From contig CAYFPS010000002.1 in assembly GCA_964345075.1 (NCBI GenBank), forward strand, positions 215,156 to 279,155: a stretch of 64,000 nucleotides of DNA, given 5' to 3'. Positions within the stretch are counted from its first letter, which is position 1; each line of letters begins with the position of its first letter. The notes beneath the pieces were generated by a model. It was not told where the DNA came from, ran no database searches, and was given only the letters and a program-made list of their open reading frames with translations. Origin of the DNA: CAYFPS01 sp964345075. Lineage in GTDB: Bacteria > CAIWAD01. Below are positions 34,796 through 43,209 of the stretch, one piece after another. The translations under genes and the position numbers were made by a program.

Positions 34796-35398
34796 TCAGC
34801 CGATCGCCAGCAGGGCAAACATCATATCGAGGGCGGTCTGGATGTATCGCTCGGGTTGCATGGGATCGTATTCGGCCGCGCCAAAGACTTCCTGCTCCAC
34901 AAAATTCATCAATACACCCAGATAGACGGTTCGCGCCAGACTGGCGGCATCCGGCCCTTTCTTGAAGCCCCAGTGCTTCTGCCCATGTTGAATGCAATTC
35001 TCGATGAAGGTCCAGATGCCGTCGCGGACGTGCTCGTACTTCTCCCGGGCAAGTGGGTGCCTGTCCAGTGAAATCTGCAGCAGCAGACGAAGATGTGCTA
35101 CACGTTGTGGGCTCGGTCTGGAAAGGGCATTGAAGACATTTTCCAGATCCTGCCTGAACTCAGCGGGGCTGGCCATGTCACACGCAGTAGGAAGGGGCGG
35201 CCGCAGTTTGCTCAGATCCTCAATCAACGATTCAACCAGAGCATCCTTGCTCCGGAAGCACTTGTAAAGCGCGGCCTCGGAAATGCCGCAACAAGAGGCA
35301 ATCTCCGCAGAGCGAAGTGTACTGAGCGGTTTACTCCCGGTCAGGCCAAGGGTCACCTGCTTGATCTGGAGCCTGCGCTCCTCCCGGCTAAGTCGCAT
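34796..35398 (-). CDS. TetR-family transcriptional regulator
   Basis: A 200-residue protein. The N-terminal helix-turn-helix reads LRSAEIASCCGISEAALYKCFRSKDALVESLIED, a typical TetR DNA-binding domain (about 28-62). The C-terminal ligand domain is helical with no recognised signature. It is convergent to the decarboxylase-like gene and upstream of nothing in the same direction, so its target is open; the TSUP/EamA pair is a candidate by proximity. Confidence 0.88.
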   Translation of the reverse strand: MRLSREERRLQIKQVTLGLTGSKPLSTLRSAEIASCCGISEAALYKCFRSKDALVESLIEDLSKLRPPLPTACDMASPAEFRQDLENVFNALSRPSPQRVAHLRLLLQISLDRHPLAREKYEHVRDGIWTFIENCIQHGQKHWGFKKGPDAASLARTVYLGVLMNFVEQEVFGAAEYDPMQPERYIQTALDMMFALLAIG

Positions 35399-35496
35399 GT
35401 TCTGTCCAGGTTCAAGCCCAGCATACGCGAGGGGGAATGTTTTCTCAGCTGGTGTTCGAAAACGCGTTTGCTTAATGCATTGAATACTGTTCCAGA

Positions 35497-36270
35497 CTAC
35501 AACCAGCCCGTTTCGATCAGCGAATGGATGCTTTTGAGCAATGTCAGACTGACCACCAGAACAAGCAGAACTCTGATCCAGGCTGGCGGGCGGGCAATCA
35601 TCATGCGCGAGCCGATCAGGGCTCCCGCAAGCTGTGAAAAGCCCATTACCAGACCGGGCAGGATAAGCACCTTTCCACCCAGGGCAAAGGTCGTCAGCGC
35701 CAGAAAATTGGAGGTGGCATTCATGACCTTGGAATGCGCGGTGGCTCGCTTAAGATTGAGCCCCAGCAGCGCCACCAGTGCGATGGTCCAGAAAGCGCCT
35801 GCGCCGGGACCAAAAAAACCATCGTAAAAGCCAATCCCCAGCCCGGCTGCAAGATGAAACGCGCCGCTTCCCATGCGGGCCTGCTGATCCACATCGCCCA
35901 GTTTGGGCGCTCGCAGCATGTAAACCAGAATCGCCGTCAGCATGACCGGAATCAGCACAGAAAGAAAGCCCGGATCCATCTGCTGAACCAGCCAGGTTCC
36001 CGACCCCGCGCCAATTGCCGTGCAGAGGACACCCCACCACAGTTGACGAAAGCGAATCAGCCCGCCCTTGTGGTAACTGAAGGCCGCCGTCATACTGCCA
36101 AAGGTCGATTGCAGCTTGTTGGTTCCCAGTGCAAGATGGGGCGGCAGGCCTACCGCCAGAAGCGCTGGCAGAGTGATAATGCCACCGCCGCCAGCAATGC
36201 TGTCCACCCAGCCAGCTAAAAGCCCGGCTGCCGCGAGAAAGAAATACGCGGGGAGCTCCAGCGGAATCAC
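35497..36270 (-). CDS. TSUP-family (TauE/SafE) permease
   Basis: A 257-residue membrane protein with about eight hydrophobic segments. GWVDSIAGGGGIITLPALLAVGLPPHLALGTNKLQ is the N-terminal family signature, repeated in the second half as DGFFGPGAGAFWTIALV and LALTTFALGGKVLI. These proteins carry sulfite, sulfoacetate or related anions. It overlaps the EamA gene upstream (ATGA). Confidence 0.9.
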   Translation of the reverse strand: MIPLELPAYFFLAAAGLLAGWVDSIAGGGGIITLPALLAVGLPPHLALGTNKLQSTFGSMTAAFSYHKGGLIRFRQLWWGVLCTAIGAGSGTWLVQQMDPGFLSVLIPVMLTAILVYMLRAPKLGDVDQQARMGSGAFHLAAGLGIGFYDGFFGPGAGAFWTIALVALLGLNLKRATAHSKVMNATSNFLALTTFALGGKVLILPGLVMGFSQLAGALIGSRMMIARPPAWIRVLLVLVVSLTLLKSIHSLIETGWL

Positions 36271-37199
36271 TTGCTGCCCTCGCTTATTGGCGGCCTAATC
36301 CCGCATAGCCAGGCGCCGGCAATCAGCAGTGGCGCGCCCTGCATCAGGCCCTTGGCCGGTTCTTCACCCAGCCAGAGCCAGGCAATGATGGTGGCGACAA
36401 CCGGTCCCAGGCTGACGCCCATATTCACCGAGAGCGCTGTTGTGTGACGCATGGCCCAGTTCAGCAGGCTGTGGCCGATCACCGTTGGAATCAGACCGAG
36501 GCCAAGCAGCGCCAGCCAGGTTTCCGGGCGATAGCCTGTCATCTGCTCGCCCATGAGCAGTGCGGCAAGGAACGATGCAAGCGCGGCCCAGAAATAGAGC
36601 TGTGGCAGGTAGTGCAGAACGGCCAGGCTGCCGCCGCGCCCGTCCCGTCTGGCAAAGCGGCCGCCCAGCAGGTAAGCCATGTTGAAGAAGGCCGCCACCA
36701 GCGCCAGCAGATTCCCGGCCATGTGCAGGCCTTCTCCCAGAAAGTCGGCGCGACTGATTAGCCATGCGCCCACCAGCGAGATGGCCAGTGCGAAGTGATT
36801 CCAGACATGCAGCCGCTCTTTCAGTAGAACGTGCGCGGCAATGGCAGTCATCAGTGGCTGAATCAAAAGGAGGAAGGCTGCCTGCCCAATGGTTGTGCGC
36901 TCCACGGCCAGCGCCCAGATGATGTAATGCAGGCTGAGCAGCATGCCGGAAAGCAGGGCAAAGGCTGGGGCGCGGGAAGGCATCGTGCGCAGAACCGCAA
37001 CTCCGCCCCTGCCCAGCGAGATCGGCAGAAAGACAGCCGTACCAACCAGCAAGCGCCAGAAAGCCATGGCGGCGGGCGGAGCTTCTTCAGCGACACGGAT
37101 CAGATTGGGAGCCATGGCCAGAGCCACCAGCGAAAGGCCGAGGCCCGCGATGAGCTTCAGACGCATGCAGGCTTTCCAGTCTGAGCGCCGATCAGGCAT
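36267..37199 (-). CDS. EamA/DMT-family transporter
   Basis: A 310-residue (or 299 from the second Met at 37166) protein with ten hydrophobic segments in two EamA repeats: VAEEAPPAAMAFWRLLVGT with LSLHYIIWALAVERTTIGQAAFLLLIQPL, and the second half ending in GPVVATIIAWLWLGEEP. The start is unsettled as neither Met has a strong ribosome site. Substrate unknown; DMT members export metabolites or amino acids. Confidence 0.88.
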   Translation of the reverse strand: MPDRRSDWKACMRLKLIAGLGLSLVALAMAPNLIRVAEEAPPAAMAFWRLLVGTAVFLPISLGRGGVAVLRTMPSRAPAFALLSGMLLSLHYIIWALAVERTTIGQAAFLLLIQPLMTAIAAHVLLKERLHVWNHFALAISLVGAWLISRADFLGEGLHMAGNLLALVAAFFNMAYLLGGRFARRDGRGGSLAVLHYLPQLYFWAALASFLAALLMGEQMTGYRPETWLALLGLGLIPTVIGHSLLNWAMRHTTALSVNMGVSLGPVVATIIAWLWLGEEPAKGLMQGAPLLIAGAWLCGIRPPISEGSK

Positions 37200-37333
37200 G
37201 GCAACTTCAGGGCAATCAGCACGTTCATGGGCACAATCTCGGAAATAAAGTCAGGCCAAGTGCGGGGCATTTCCGCGACATTTCTCCCCGTGATTCTTCT
37301 ACCTTGATCTCTTTATCAGCAATCGGGAGAAAC

Positions 37334-38266
37334 ATGAGCAGCACATCCAAGCGTTCTTTCGGCACTCTGCTCCGGTCGGCCATCTTGTGGCTGCTGGCCC
37401 TGATGATCATGTTTGCCGCCATCGTCTATCAGCGGCGTACAGGGCCAACCTACCCCAAGCGCGGCGTGATACAAGTGGAGCAGCAGGACCATCGTTACAA
37501 GCTGGTCCGCAGCGAATATTCCAACAAGGACGCGCGCGTATTGCTGCCGAAGGCCGATGGCAAGATTTCCGCCACCCTTCACTGGAAGCGCTTCAAGACC
37601 GATGATCCCTATTCGAGCATCGAACTTGTTCCCGTGGATCAACTGCTGGACGCTGAAGAAGCCGCGGATCACGAAGGAAGCCAGGTTGCGCTCCTGCCCC
37701 GCCAGCCGGCTGCAGGCAAGCTGGAATATTACCTGACGGTGACTACGCCAGCGGGCGAAAGCCGCATTCCCGCTGAAGCCGATGAGCAGATTGTGATCCG
37801 TTTCAAGGATCCCGTGCCCGGCGCAGTGCTCTGGCCCCATGTCTTCATGATGTTCTTCGCCGTGCTCTTCGGCATGCGTGCCGGCATCTCCGCCATCGGC
37901 GATGTCTGGACCATGCGCCGTCATGCCTGGATTTCGCTGGCCGGCATGAGCCTGGGCGGCATGGTGCTGGGTCCCATTGTGCAGAAGTATGCCTTTGGCG
38001 CTTACTGGACGGGCTTTCCCTGGGGCATGGACCTGACAGATAACAAGATGCTCATCATGTGGCTCAGCTGGATCTTCGCCTGCAGCGTGATCGGCTTCAA
38101 GCCGCAGAAGAAGGAAACGGTCAATCGCATTGTTGTGATCATTGCCGCGCTGGTGATGAGCGCCGTCTACCTGATTCCCCATTCCATGCGCGGTTCCGAG
38201 CTTGACTATTCCAAGCTGGAAGAAGGCGTTCCCGTGCATGATGCCATTGGAACCAGCGAGCATTGA
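37334..38266 (+). CDS. Hypothetical polytopic membrane protein
   Basis: A 310-residue protein; ATG at 37334 follows GGGAG. One N-terminal transmembrane segment (about 12-32), a periplasmic beta domain of about 130 residues (LHWKRFKTDDPYSSIELVPV, EADEQIVIRFKD), then four transmembrane segments. I do not recognise the family with certainty. It overlaps by one base the following DUF2231-like membrane protein, so the two probably form one complex. Confidence 0.75.
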   Translation: MSSTSKRSFGTLLRSAILWLLALMIMFAAIVYQRRTGPTYPKRGVIQVEQQDHRYKLVRSEYSNKDARVLLPKADGKISATLHWKRFKTDDPYSSIELVPVDQLLDAEEAADHEGSQVALLPRQPAAGKLEYYLTVTTPAGESRIPAEADEQIVIRFKDPVPGAVLWPHVFMMFFAVLFGMRAGISAIGDVWTMRRHAWISLAGMSLGGMVLGPIVQKYAFGAYWTGFPWGMDLTDNKMLIMWLSWIFACSVIGFKPQKKETVNRIVVIIAALVMSAVYLIPHSMRGSELDYSKLEEGVPVHDAIGTSEH

Positions 38267-38715
38267 TGGCTCACGCCCATTTGCTGCTGGTTCACCTGCC
38301 GATGGTTCTGCTGCCAGTGGGTGCTCTGGGCTATGGCCTTGCCCTCAAGCGGGCTGAAAGCTTCTGGCTGCGCCTCTTTGAAGGCCTGCTCTTTCTTTGC
38401 GGGCTTTTGAGTATTGCCGCTTACTACACAGGCGGCAGCGCTTTTGAGGAACTGCGCGCCAGCACCTGGCAAGGTGATGCGGGTGAAGCCGCACGCCTGC
38501 TCGCCGAGGATCACGCGGTGATTGGCCGGGCGGCCTTCATGCTGATGGTTCTGATTACGGCCTTCATCGGCCAGATCCTGCTCTCAAGGCTGAAGGGCAC
38601 CGAACCTGCCCGCTGGCAGCAGCTGATTCTTCCTGTTCTGGCAATGGCGGGCATGGGCCTGATGCTGTGGGCAGGGGCGCTGGGCGGGCCGATCGCACAT
38701 CTGGAGCTACGATAA
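38266..38715 (+). CDS. Small membrane protein, DUF2231-like
   Basis: A 149-residue protein with four hydrophobic segments. LLLVHLPMVLLPVGALG near the start and EDHAVIGRAAFMLMVL in the middle place histidines within or near membrane helices, as in DUF2231 and cytochrome b561-like proteins, so heme binding is possible. It shares a base with the stop of the upstream gene and ends at a strong terminator. Confidence 0.75.
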   Translation: MAHAHLLLVHLPMVLLPVGALGYGLALKRAESFWLRLFEGLLFLCGLLSIAAYYTGGSAFEELRASTWQGDAGEAARLLAEDHAVIGRAAFMLMVLITAFIGQILLSRLKGTEPARWQQLILPVLAMAGMGLMLWAGALGGPIAHLELR

Positions 38716-38738
38716 AGGGGGCCAATTGGCCCCCTTTT
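38714..38738. terminator. Bidirectional terminator between the DUF2231-like gene and tRNA-Leu
   Basis: AAAGGGGGCCAATTGGCCCCCTTTT is an almost perfect palindrome with T- and A-runs on its two ends. It can end both the rightward gene and the leftward tRNA. Confidence 0.85.
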
Positions 38739-38741
38739 CAG

Positions 38742-38826
38742 TACCGAAGGTGGGACTCGAACCCACACGAGCGCAAAGCCCAACAGATTTTGAGTCTGTC
38801 GCGTCTACCAATTCCGCCACTTCGGC
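38742..38826 (-). tRNA. tRNA-Leu (CAA)
   Basis: An 85-nt class II tRNA on the minus strand. GCCGAAG pairs with CTTCGGT, the D loop has AATTGGTAGACGC, and the anticodon loop CTCAAAA gives CAA. A long variable arm (about 14 nt) and GGTTCGAGTCC follow. The discriminator is A. CCA is not encoded. Confidence 0.95.
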
Positions 38827-38885
38827 ATGGGCCCAAGATAGAAAATTCCTGCATCTTTGATGCTACGGTTCTGCTTTTGTCCCTT

Positions 38886-38912
38886 ATTTCATACTAACAA
38901 CTAATATGAAAT
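38886..38912. promoter_or_regulatory. Palindrome upstream of the multiheme cytochrome
   Basis: ATTTCATA (38886-38893) and TATGAAAT (38905-38912) form a perfect 8-bp inverted repeat with an 11-bp gap in AT-rich DNA. It lies about 46 bp upstream of the candidate -35. An operator is the likely reading. Confidence 0.4.
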
Positions 38913-38958
38913 GAAAACGATTCCACTGATGAATGGTTTTCTCTTTGTTGTTTTTTTC

Positions 38959-38986
38959 TTGACAATTGCTTCCCAGCTCCTATCTT
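38959..38986 (+). promoter_or_regulatory. Candidate sigma-70 promoter of the multiheme cytochrome gene
   Basis: TTGACA (38959-38964), a 16-bp spacer and TATCTT (38981-38986), with the start codon 46 bases downstream. The -35 is perfect; the -10 is moderate. Confidence 0.5.
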
Positions 38987-39031
38987 GCACTAATGTGAAA
39001 TGTCGAAAGAGATCTTCCACGGGAGGAATGC

Positions 39032-40831
39032 ATGTTTGGGTCTCTACTTGCTTTACTGATGCTTGCCGGCCCCCTTTTCGCCGAGCATCCTGAAACCGGC
39101 TGGATTGATTATACGGGGGCGGCCTCCTGCCAAAGCCCCTGCCACGTCTCCGGGGACTGGACAATGGAAAACATGGGCCGGGAAATGGCGGGAAGCCTGC
39201 ATTTCCGCTTCAAGGGACCGGTTCCTGAAGACGTCATTTTCAATCACGATGGCACGACGGTCAGCGGCGAATATGGGAAGCTCAATCGCTACTGCGGCCT
39301 GCCCGGCACCATGACAGCTTTCAACTGGCTGGGCGTGCTTCAGGCCTCCAACCCCAATGTGGATGGCGGTTTGCCCGGTGGCTGCGCACGCTGCCACGCC
39401 GGCAATGGAACCCTGCCGCCCACTGGCCTGATTGAGGACAACTGGGGCACAATTGACTGTCTGGCCTGCCACGCTGCCGAATACCGCGTGAATGGCGAAG
39501 AGATCATCAATTACGCCAGCCGTGTGCCGATTGCTGACACCAGCAGCCCCACCGGTTTCCGCATGCCGCTGCCTTCAGGCGACGATCTGGACATCAGCAG
39601 CGCGAGTATCACGGCCAGCCCGACGACCGAATCCTGCCAGCGCTGCCATCTCTTTGCCGGTGGCGGTTACATGAACAAGCGCGGTCACGACTTCATGCAG
39701 GACGATCTGCATGCTTCCGCACTTAGCTGCGTGGATTGCCACGAAACTCACGGTCACAAGATTGCCATGGGTCGCCCCAAGCCCGCCATGTGGCCGGCTG
39801 AACTCTATGGTGAGAGCCAGGGCGATCACGTCAGCTGCGACTGGTGTCACAGCGCGGCGGGTGTTGCCGAGCACCCCGAATGGAATGTTCCCGTGCCCGA
39901 GCACAACTTCCTTCCGGGGAACCACCTGGATGTTCTGGCTTGCCAGACCTGCCACATTCCGACCAACAAGGGCCTGAGCGAGAAATGGTTCGACCGTTTG
40001 AAAAAGGTTGTCGATGGCGATGGCAACTTCATTCAGTGGACCTTCCAGGGAACAAGCCTGAACAACTCGCCGGAAAGACCCGAATACCACTGGTACAACG
40101 GAACCATTTTCAGCGATGTAAGACCTCGCGGATTCATGGCTGATCCGGATAGCAGGATTCATCCCTTCCGCCGCATGACCAGCCACATTCCGGTGGATGA
40201 TGCCAGCGGGCTTACGCTGCCGCTGAAACTCGGCATCATTTTCAACGCATCGGAAGACATGAGCAATATGGTCGAGCAGCCCGGTGATACAATGGCGCTT
40301 GTTGACAAGGCCATTCGTACGGGCGCGGCGCTTGCCGCCACAGCTTACCCCGACATCTACGGCGACATCGTCAATGAGGATGGCGTCTACGATGGTAGCT
40401 ACCACTGGGGCAGCGAGGACATGCTCTTCTCCGTGGATCACGGCGTCATGGGAGCCCTTTCCTGTGTACAGTGCCACGACCCGGACGGCAACGGACTGCC
40501 CTGGCTGACTCTTGGTTATGAGGGTGATCCTGTCTTCAACGATGTGGATGCCATGCCGCTGCCGGGACGCTTCTGGCTGGGCGCCTGCTATCCCAACCCC
40601 TTCAACAATGCCACGGTCATTCCCTTCCAGCTTGAGCAGGCTGCAAGCGTGACCTTGAGCATCTACGACCTGAGCGGACGACTGGTGATGAATGTGATCG
40701 ATGGCCGCAATCTGCCGTCTGGCCTGCATGAAGAATCCGTGCACGCCGAAAGTCTGGCCAGCGGCATGTACATCTATCGCCTGAGTGCCGGTCAGCATCA
40801 GGCCAGCGGCAAGATGATGCTGCTGAAGTAA
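39032..40831 (+). CDS. Exported octaheme-type cytochrome c with type-IX-style sorting domain
   Basis: A 599-residue protein; GGGAGGA precedes the ATG. A signal peptide (FGSLLALLMLAGPLFA) is followed by eight heme-type motifs: CQSPCH (an unusual CxxxCH), then CARCH, CLACH, CQRCH, CVDCH, CDWCH, CQTCH and CVQCH. The pattern recalls octaheme tetrathionate-reductase/hydroxylamine-oxidoreductase-like proteins, though the catalytic heme is not identified. The last 80 residues (YPNPFNNATVIPFQL to GKMMLLK) are a Por/type-IX sorting domain, so it should end on the cell surface or outside. A terminator follows. Confidence 0.85.
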   Translation: MFGSLLALLMLAGPLFAEHPETGWIDYTGAASCQSPCHVSGDWTMENMGREMAGSLHFRFKGPVPEDVIFNHDGTTVSGEYGKLNRYCGLPGTMTAFNWLGVLQASNPNVDGGLPGGCARCHAGNGTLPPTGLIEDNWGTIDCLACHAAEYRVNGEEIINYASRVPIADTSSPTGFRMPLPSGDDLDISSASITASPTTESCQRCHLFAGGGYMNKRGHDFMQDDLHASALSCVDCHETHGHKIAMGRPKPAMWPAELYGESQGDHVSCDWCHSAAGVAEHPEWNVPVPEHNFLPGNHLDVLACQTCHIPTNKGLSEKWFDRLKKVVDGDGNFIQWTFQGTSLNNSPERPEYHWYNGTIFSDVRPRGFMADPDSRIHPFRRMTSHIPVDDASGLTLPLKLGIIFNASEDMSNMVEQPGDTMALVDKAIRTGAALAATAYPDIYGDIVNEDGVYDGSYHWGSEDMLFSVDHGVMGALSCVQCHDPDGNGLPWLTLGYEGDPVFNDVDAMPLPGRFWLGACYPNPFNNATVIPFQLEQAASVTLSIYDLSGRLVMNVIDGRNLPSGLHEESVHAESLASGMYIYRLSAGQHQASGKMMLLK

Positions 40832-40850
40832 ACACTGGACACATCAAACA

Positions 40851-40880
40851 AAAGGGCTCCGCTTCTGCGGGGCCCTTTTT
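40851..40880. terminator. Terminator between the cytochrome gene and hydE
   Basis: AAAGGG-C-TCCGC and GCGG-G-GCCCTTT pair around TTCT, followed by a T-run. A TGTATCAC copy starts at the end of the T-run (40880). A-rich DNA on the left lets it work for the convergent hydE gene too. Confidence 0.8.
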
Positions 40881-40891
40881 GTATCACACAT

Positions 40892-41932
40892 TCAGGATGC
40901 GCGGCGCGCCAGCTTGCAGCGGCCACCCGGTCCCTTTCCGGCAACTCTTCCCAAAGTTTCCAGCCAGAGGCTTAAGCCCCCCGAATCGCCTTCATCAGCC
41001 AGAAAGGCCTTTTCCGGGTAGATCTGATAGGCTTGGCGATAGCGTTCCGGCGTGAGGTTGGGCATGAGCACGTTGGCGCCCCGCTGAAGTCCGGCAGCTC
41101 GCCCCTTTTCACCATCAAGCGTAGCAAGGGCTGTGGTTGAGGGGATGTTCGCGTCTGGCCTTAGCAGGCGGGCCAGGGCCAGAGCCTTGCAGGCCATCAA
41201 CCCCGTTGCCGGAACCTGCTCAAGCGCTGCTGGAAAGAGCTCCGGCTGCCTGGCAAGCGGTGTATCACCATGCGCCACGTAAGGCCCGAGCCCGATCATG
41301 TCCAGATCCAGCTCCCGCATGAGCTCAAGATCACGGGCGACACTTTCATAATCCTGACCGGGAATACCCACCATGATGCCCGATCCAGTCTCGTAGCCCA
41401 TCTGTTTAAGGGCCTTCAACAGGCTGATTCGATCAGCCAGGCCTTTCAACTCTGGATTAATCCGGTGATACAGGGGCTTGCTGGAGGTTTCAAAACGAAG
41501 CAGGTAGCGATCAGCCCCGGCCTTAAACCATAGTTCGTAATCATCAGGCCGTCGCTCTCCCAGCGAAAGCGTAACCGCCAGCGGTGTCTCATGCTTGATC
41601 TGTGATACAAGTGACGCGATCCACTCAGCCGGGATGCCATCGTCCTCGCCGGATTGCAGCACGAGACTGCCATAGCCACGTCTAACGGCTTCGCGGGCAC
41701 AGCTCATGATTTCGCGCCGACTCATGCGGTAGCGCTCGACCTGCTCCCTGGCTGATCTGAGCCCGCAATAGGCGCAACCACGCCGGCAGTGATTGCTGAA
41801 TTCGATCAGCCCTCGCAGGTGGACTTCATCGCCCACCCTGTCGTGACGCAACCGGTCGGCCTGCTGCCATAGTTCCATCAGCGCTTCCGCGCGCTCTTCC
41901 TTGAGCCAGGCCACAATCCGGGCATGCTTCAT
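40892..41932 (-). CDS. hydE: [FeFe] hydrogenase maturase HydE
   Basis: A 346-residue radical-SAM protein. CRRGCAYCGLR is the cluster motif; LQSGEDDGIPAEWI, RFETSSKPLYHRINP and MVGIPGQDYESVARDL match HydE. It takes part in building the azadithiolate bridge of the H-cluster. It overlaps hydF by four bases and is the last gene of the hydrogenase cluster, ending at a shared terminator. Confidence 0.94.
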   Translation of the reverse strand: MKHARIVAWLKEERAEALMELWQQADRLRHDRVGDEVHLRGLIEFSNHCRRGCAYCGLRSAREQVERYRMSRREIMSCAREAVRRGYGSLVLQSGEDDGIPAEWIASLVSQIKHETPLAVTLSLGERRPDDYELWFKAGADRYLLRFETSSKPLYHRINPELKGLADRISLLKALKQMGYETGSGIMVGIPGQDYESVARDLELMRELDLDMIGLGPYVAHGDTPLARQPELFPAALEQVPATGLMACKALALARLLRPDANIPSTTALATLDGEKGRAAGLQRGANVLMPNLTPERYRQAYQIYPEKAFLADEGDSGGLSLWLETLGRVAGKGPGGRCKLARRAS

Positions 41933-43191
41933 GGCCTGAACTCCAGAGCGCTCGGTGGACCGGACACGGGTGCTGCCGGCCGGGAAAGGTCCATCTCAAA
42001 GGGCCTGACGGCCCTGGCGAGAATACCCTTTAGCTGTGCGATACACAGACCGTAGTTGGTTATGGGCACAGCAACTTCTTCACAAAGCATGATGCGGCTG
42101 AGCATTTCACGGCGATTCCACATGCAGGCACCGCAATGTATCACCAGATCATAGCTCGCCAGATTTTCCGGAAAGTCGTGACCCTGTGTGTGCTCAACGA
42201 CAAGCTCCTGGCCGAACCTTTCACGCAGCCAGCGCGGCAGCTTGACCCGGCCGATATCGTCGCTGCCCGGATGGTGACTGCAGGCTTCCGCGATCAGAAC
42301 GCGATCGCCTGGGGCCAGACTCATGATTCGATTAGCTCCTTTCAGCAGCGCAGCCAGATCACCCTGTCTGCGGGCAAAGAGCACCGAGAAGCCTGTCAGC
42401 GGAACAGAATCAGGCACTATGCGTGATACAATCTCGAAGGCCTGGGAATCTGTCACCACCAGCGCCGGTGGGCGAGCAAGGCGATCGAGCGCCTGCTCAA
42501 GTTCATGTTCGCGGCAGACGAAGGCCATCCTACCATTGTCAATGACTTCTCGCAGCACTTGCTGCTGGGGCAGAATCAAGCGACCAACCGGCGCGCCCGA
42601 ATCGACGGGCACGACCATCACCACCAGCTCGCCAGGAGGAACAATATCCAGCAGGATTGGATCAGGGGTCGCCTTTTTTCCCTGCGTCGCCTGATGAATA
42701 GCATGCTTGAGCGACAGGATTTCTTCAAGCACACGCCGAAAGGTGTGCAGGCTGATTACAGGACAGGAGAGCGCTTCCAGCCTGCTGCACTCGCCGGCTG
42801 TTGGCTGGTTAAGGTCGGCCTTGCTGAACACGGCGACAACAGGAATACCTCGCCGGGAAAGCTCGGCAAACAGGCCGTGTTCGTAAGCTGTCCAGACAGG
42901 AGCATCACAGACGATCAGGCCGACATCCACCCGGTTGATCACCTGCCGCGTGCGTGTGATACGTTTTTCTCCTAATGCTCCTACATCATCCACACCCGCT
43001 GTGTCAATGAAAATCACGGGGCCAATCGGTTGCAGCTCCATCGGCTTCTCGACCGGATCGGTGGTTGTACCGGCATCGGGTGATACAATCGACACTTCCT
43101 GCCTGCAAAGCTGATTCAGCAGGCTGGACTTGCCCACATTGCGGCGACCGAAAATGCCGATATGCAATCGTCCGCTGCGTCTGACATGCAT
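41929..43191 (-). CDS. hydF: [FeFe] hydrogenase maturase HydF (GTPase scaffold)
   Basis: A 420-residue protein; GGGAGGG precedes the ATG. GRRNVGKSSLLNQL is the GTPase P-loop, IDTAGVDD the G3 motif and FSKADL a G4-like motif. The cluster-binding part has EACSHHP and HCGACMWNRREM, which supply the CxH and CxxC ligands. HydF assembles the 2Fe precursor and delivers it to the hydrogenase. Confidence 0.94.
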   Translation of the reverse strand: MHVRRSGRLHIGIFGRRNVGKSSLLNQLCRQEVSIVSPDAGTTTDPVEKPMELQPIGPVIFIDTAGVDDVGALGEKRITRTRQVINRVDVGLIVCDAPVWTAYEHGLFAELSRRGIPVVAVFSKADLNQPTAGECSRLEALSCPVISLHTFRRVLEEILSLKHAIHQATQGKKATPDPILLDIVPPGELVVMVVPVDSGAPVGRLILPQQQVLREVIDNGRMAFVCREHELEQALDRLARPPALVVTDSQAFEIVSRIVPDSVPLTGFSVLFARRQGDLAALLKGANRIMSLAPGDRVLIAEACSHHPGSDDIGRVKLPRWLRERFGQELVVEHTQGHDFPENLASYDLVIHCGACMWNRREMLSRIMLCEEVAVPITNYGLCIAQLKGILARAVRPFEMDLSRPAAPVSGPPSALEFRP

Positions 43192-43209
43192 GATCGCCCT
43201 CCCTGTTCT

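Noticed and set aside
39575..40798. A 407-codon minus-strand frame opposite the multiheme cytochrome
   Set aside because: The plus-strand product has eight heme motifs, a signal peptide and a sorting domain; the antisense product resembles nothing.
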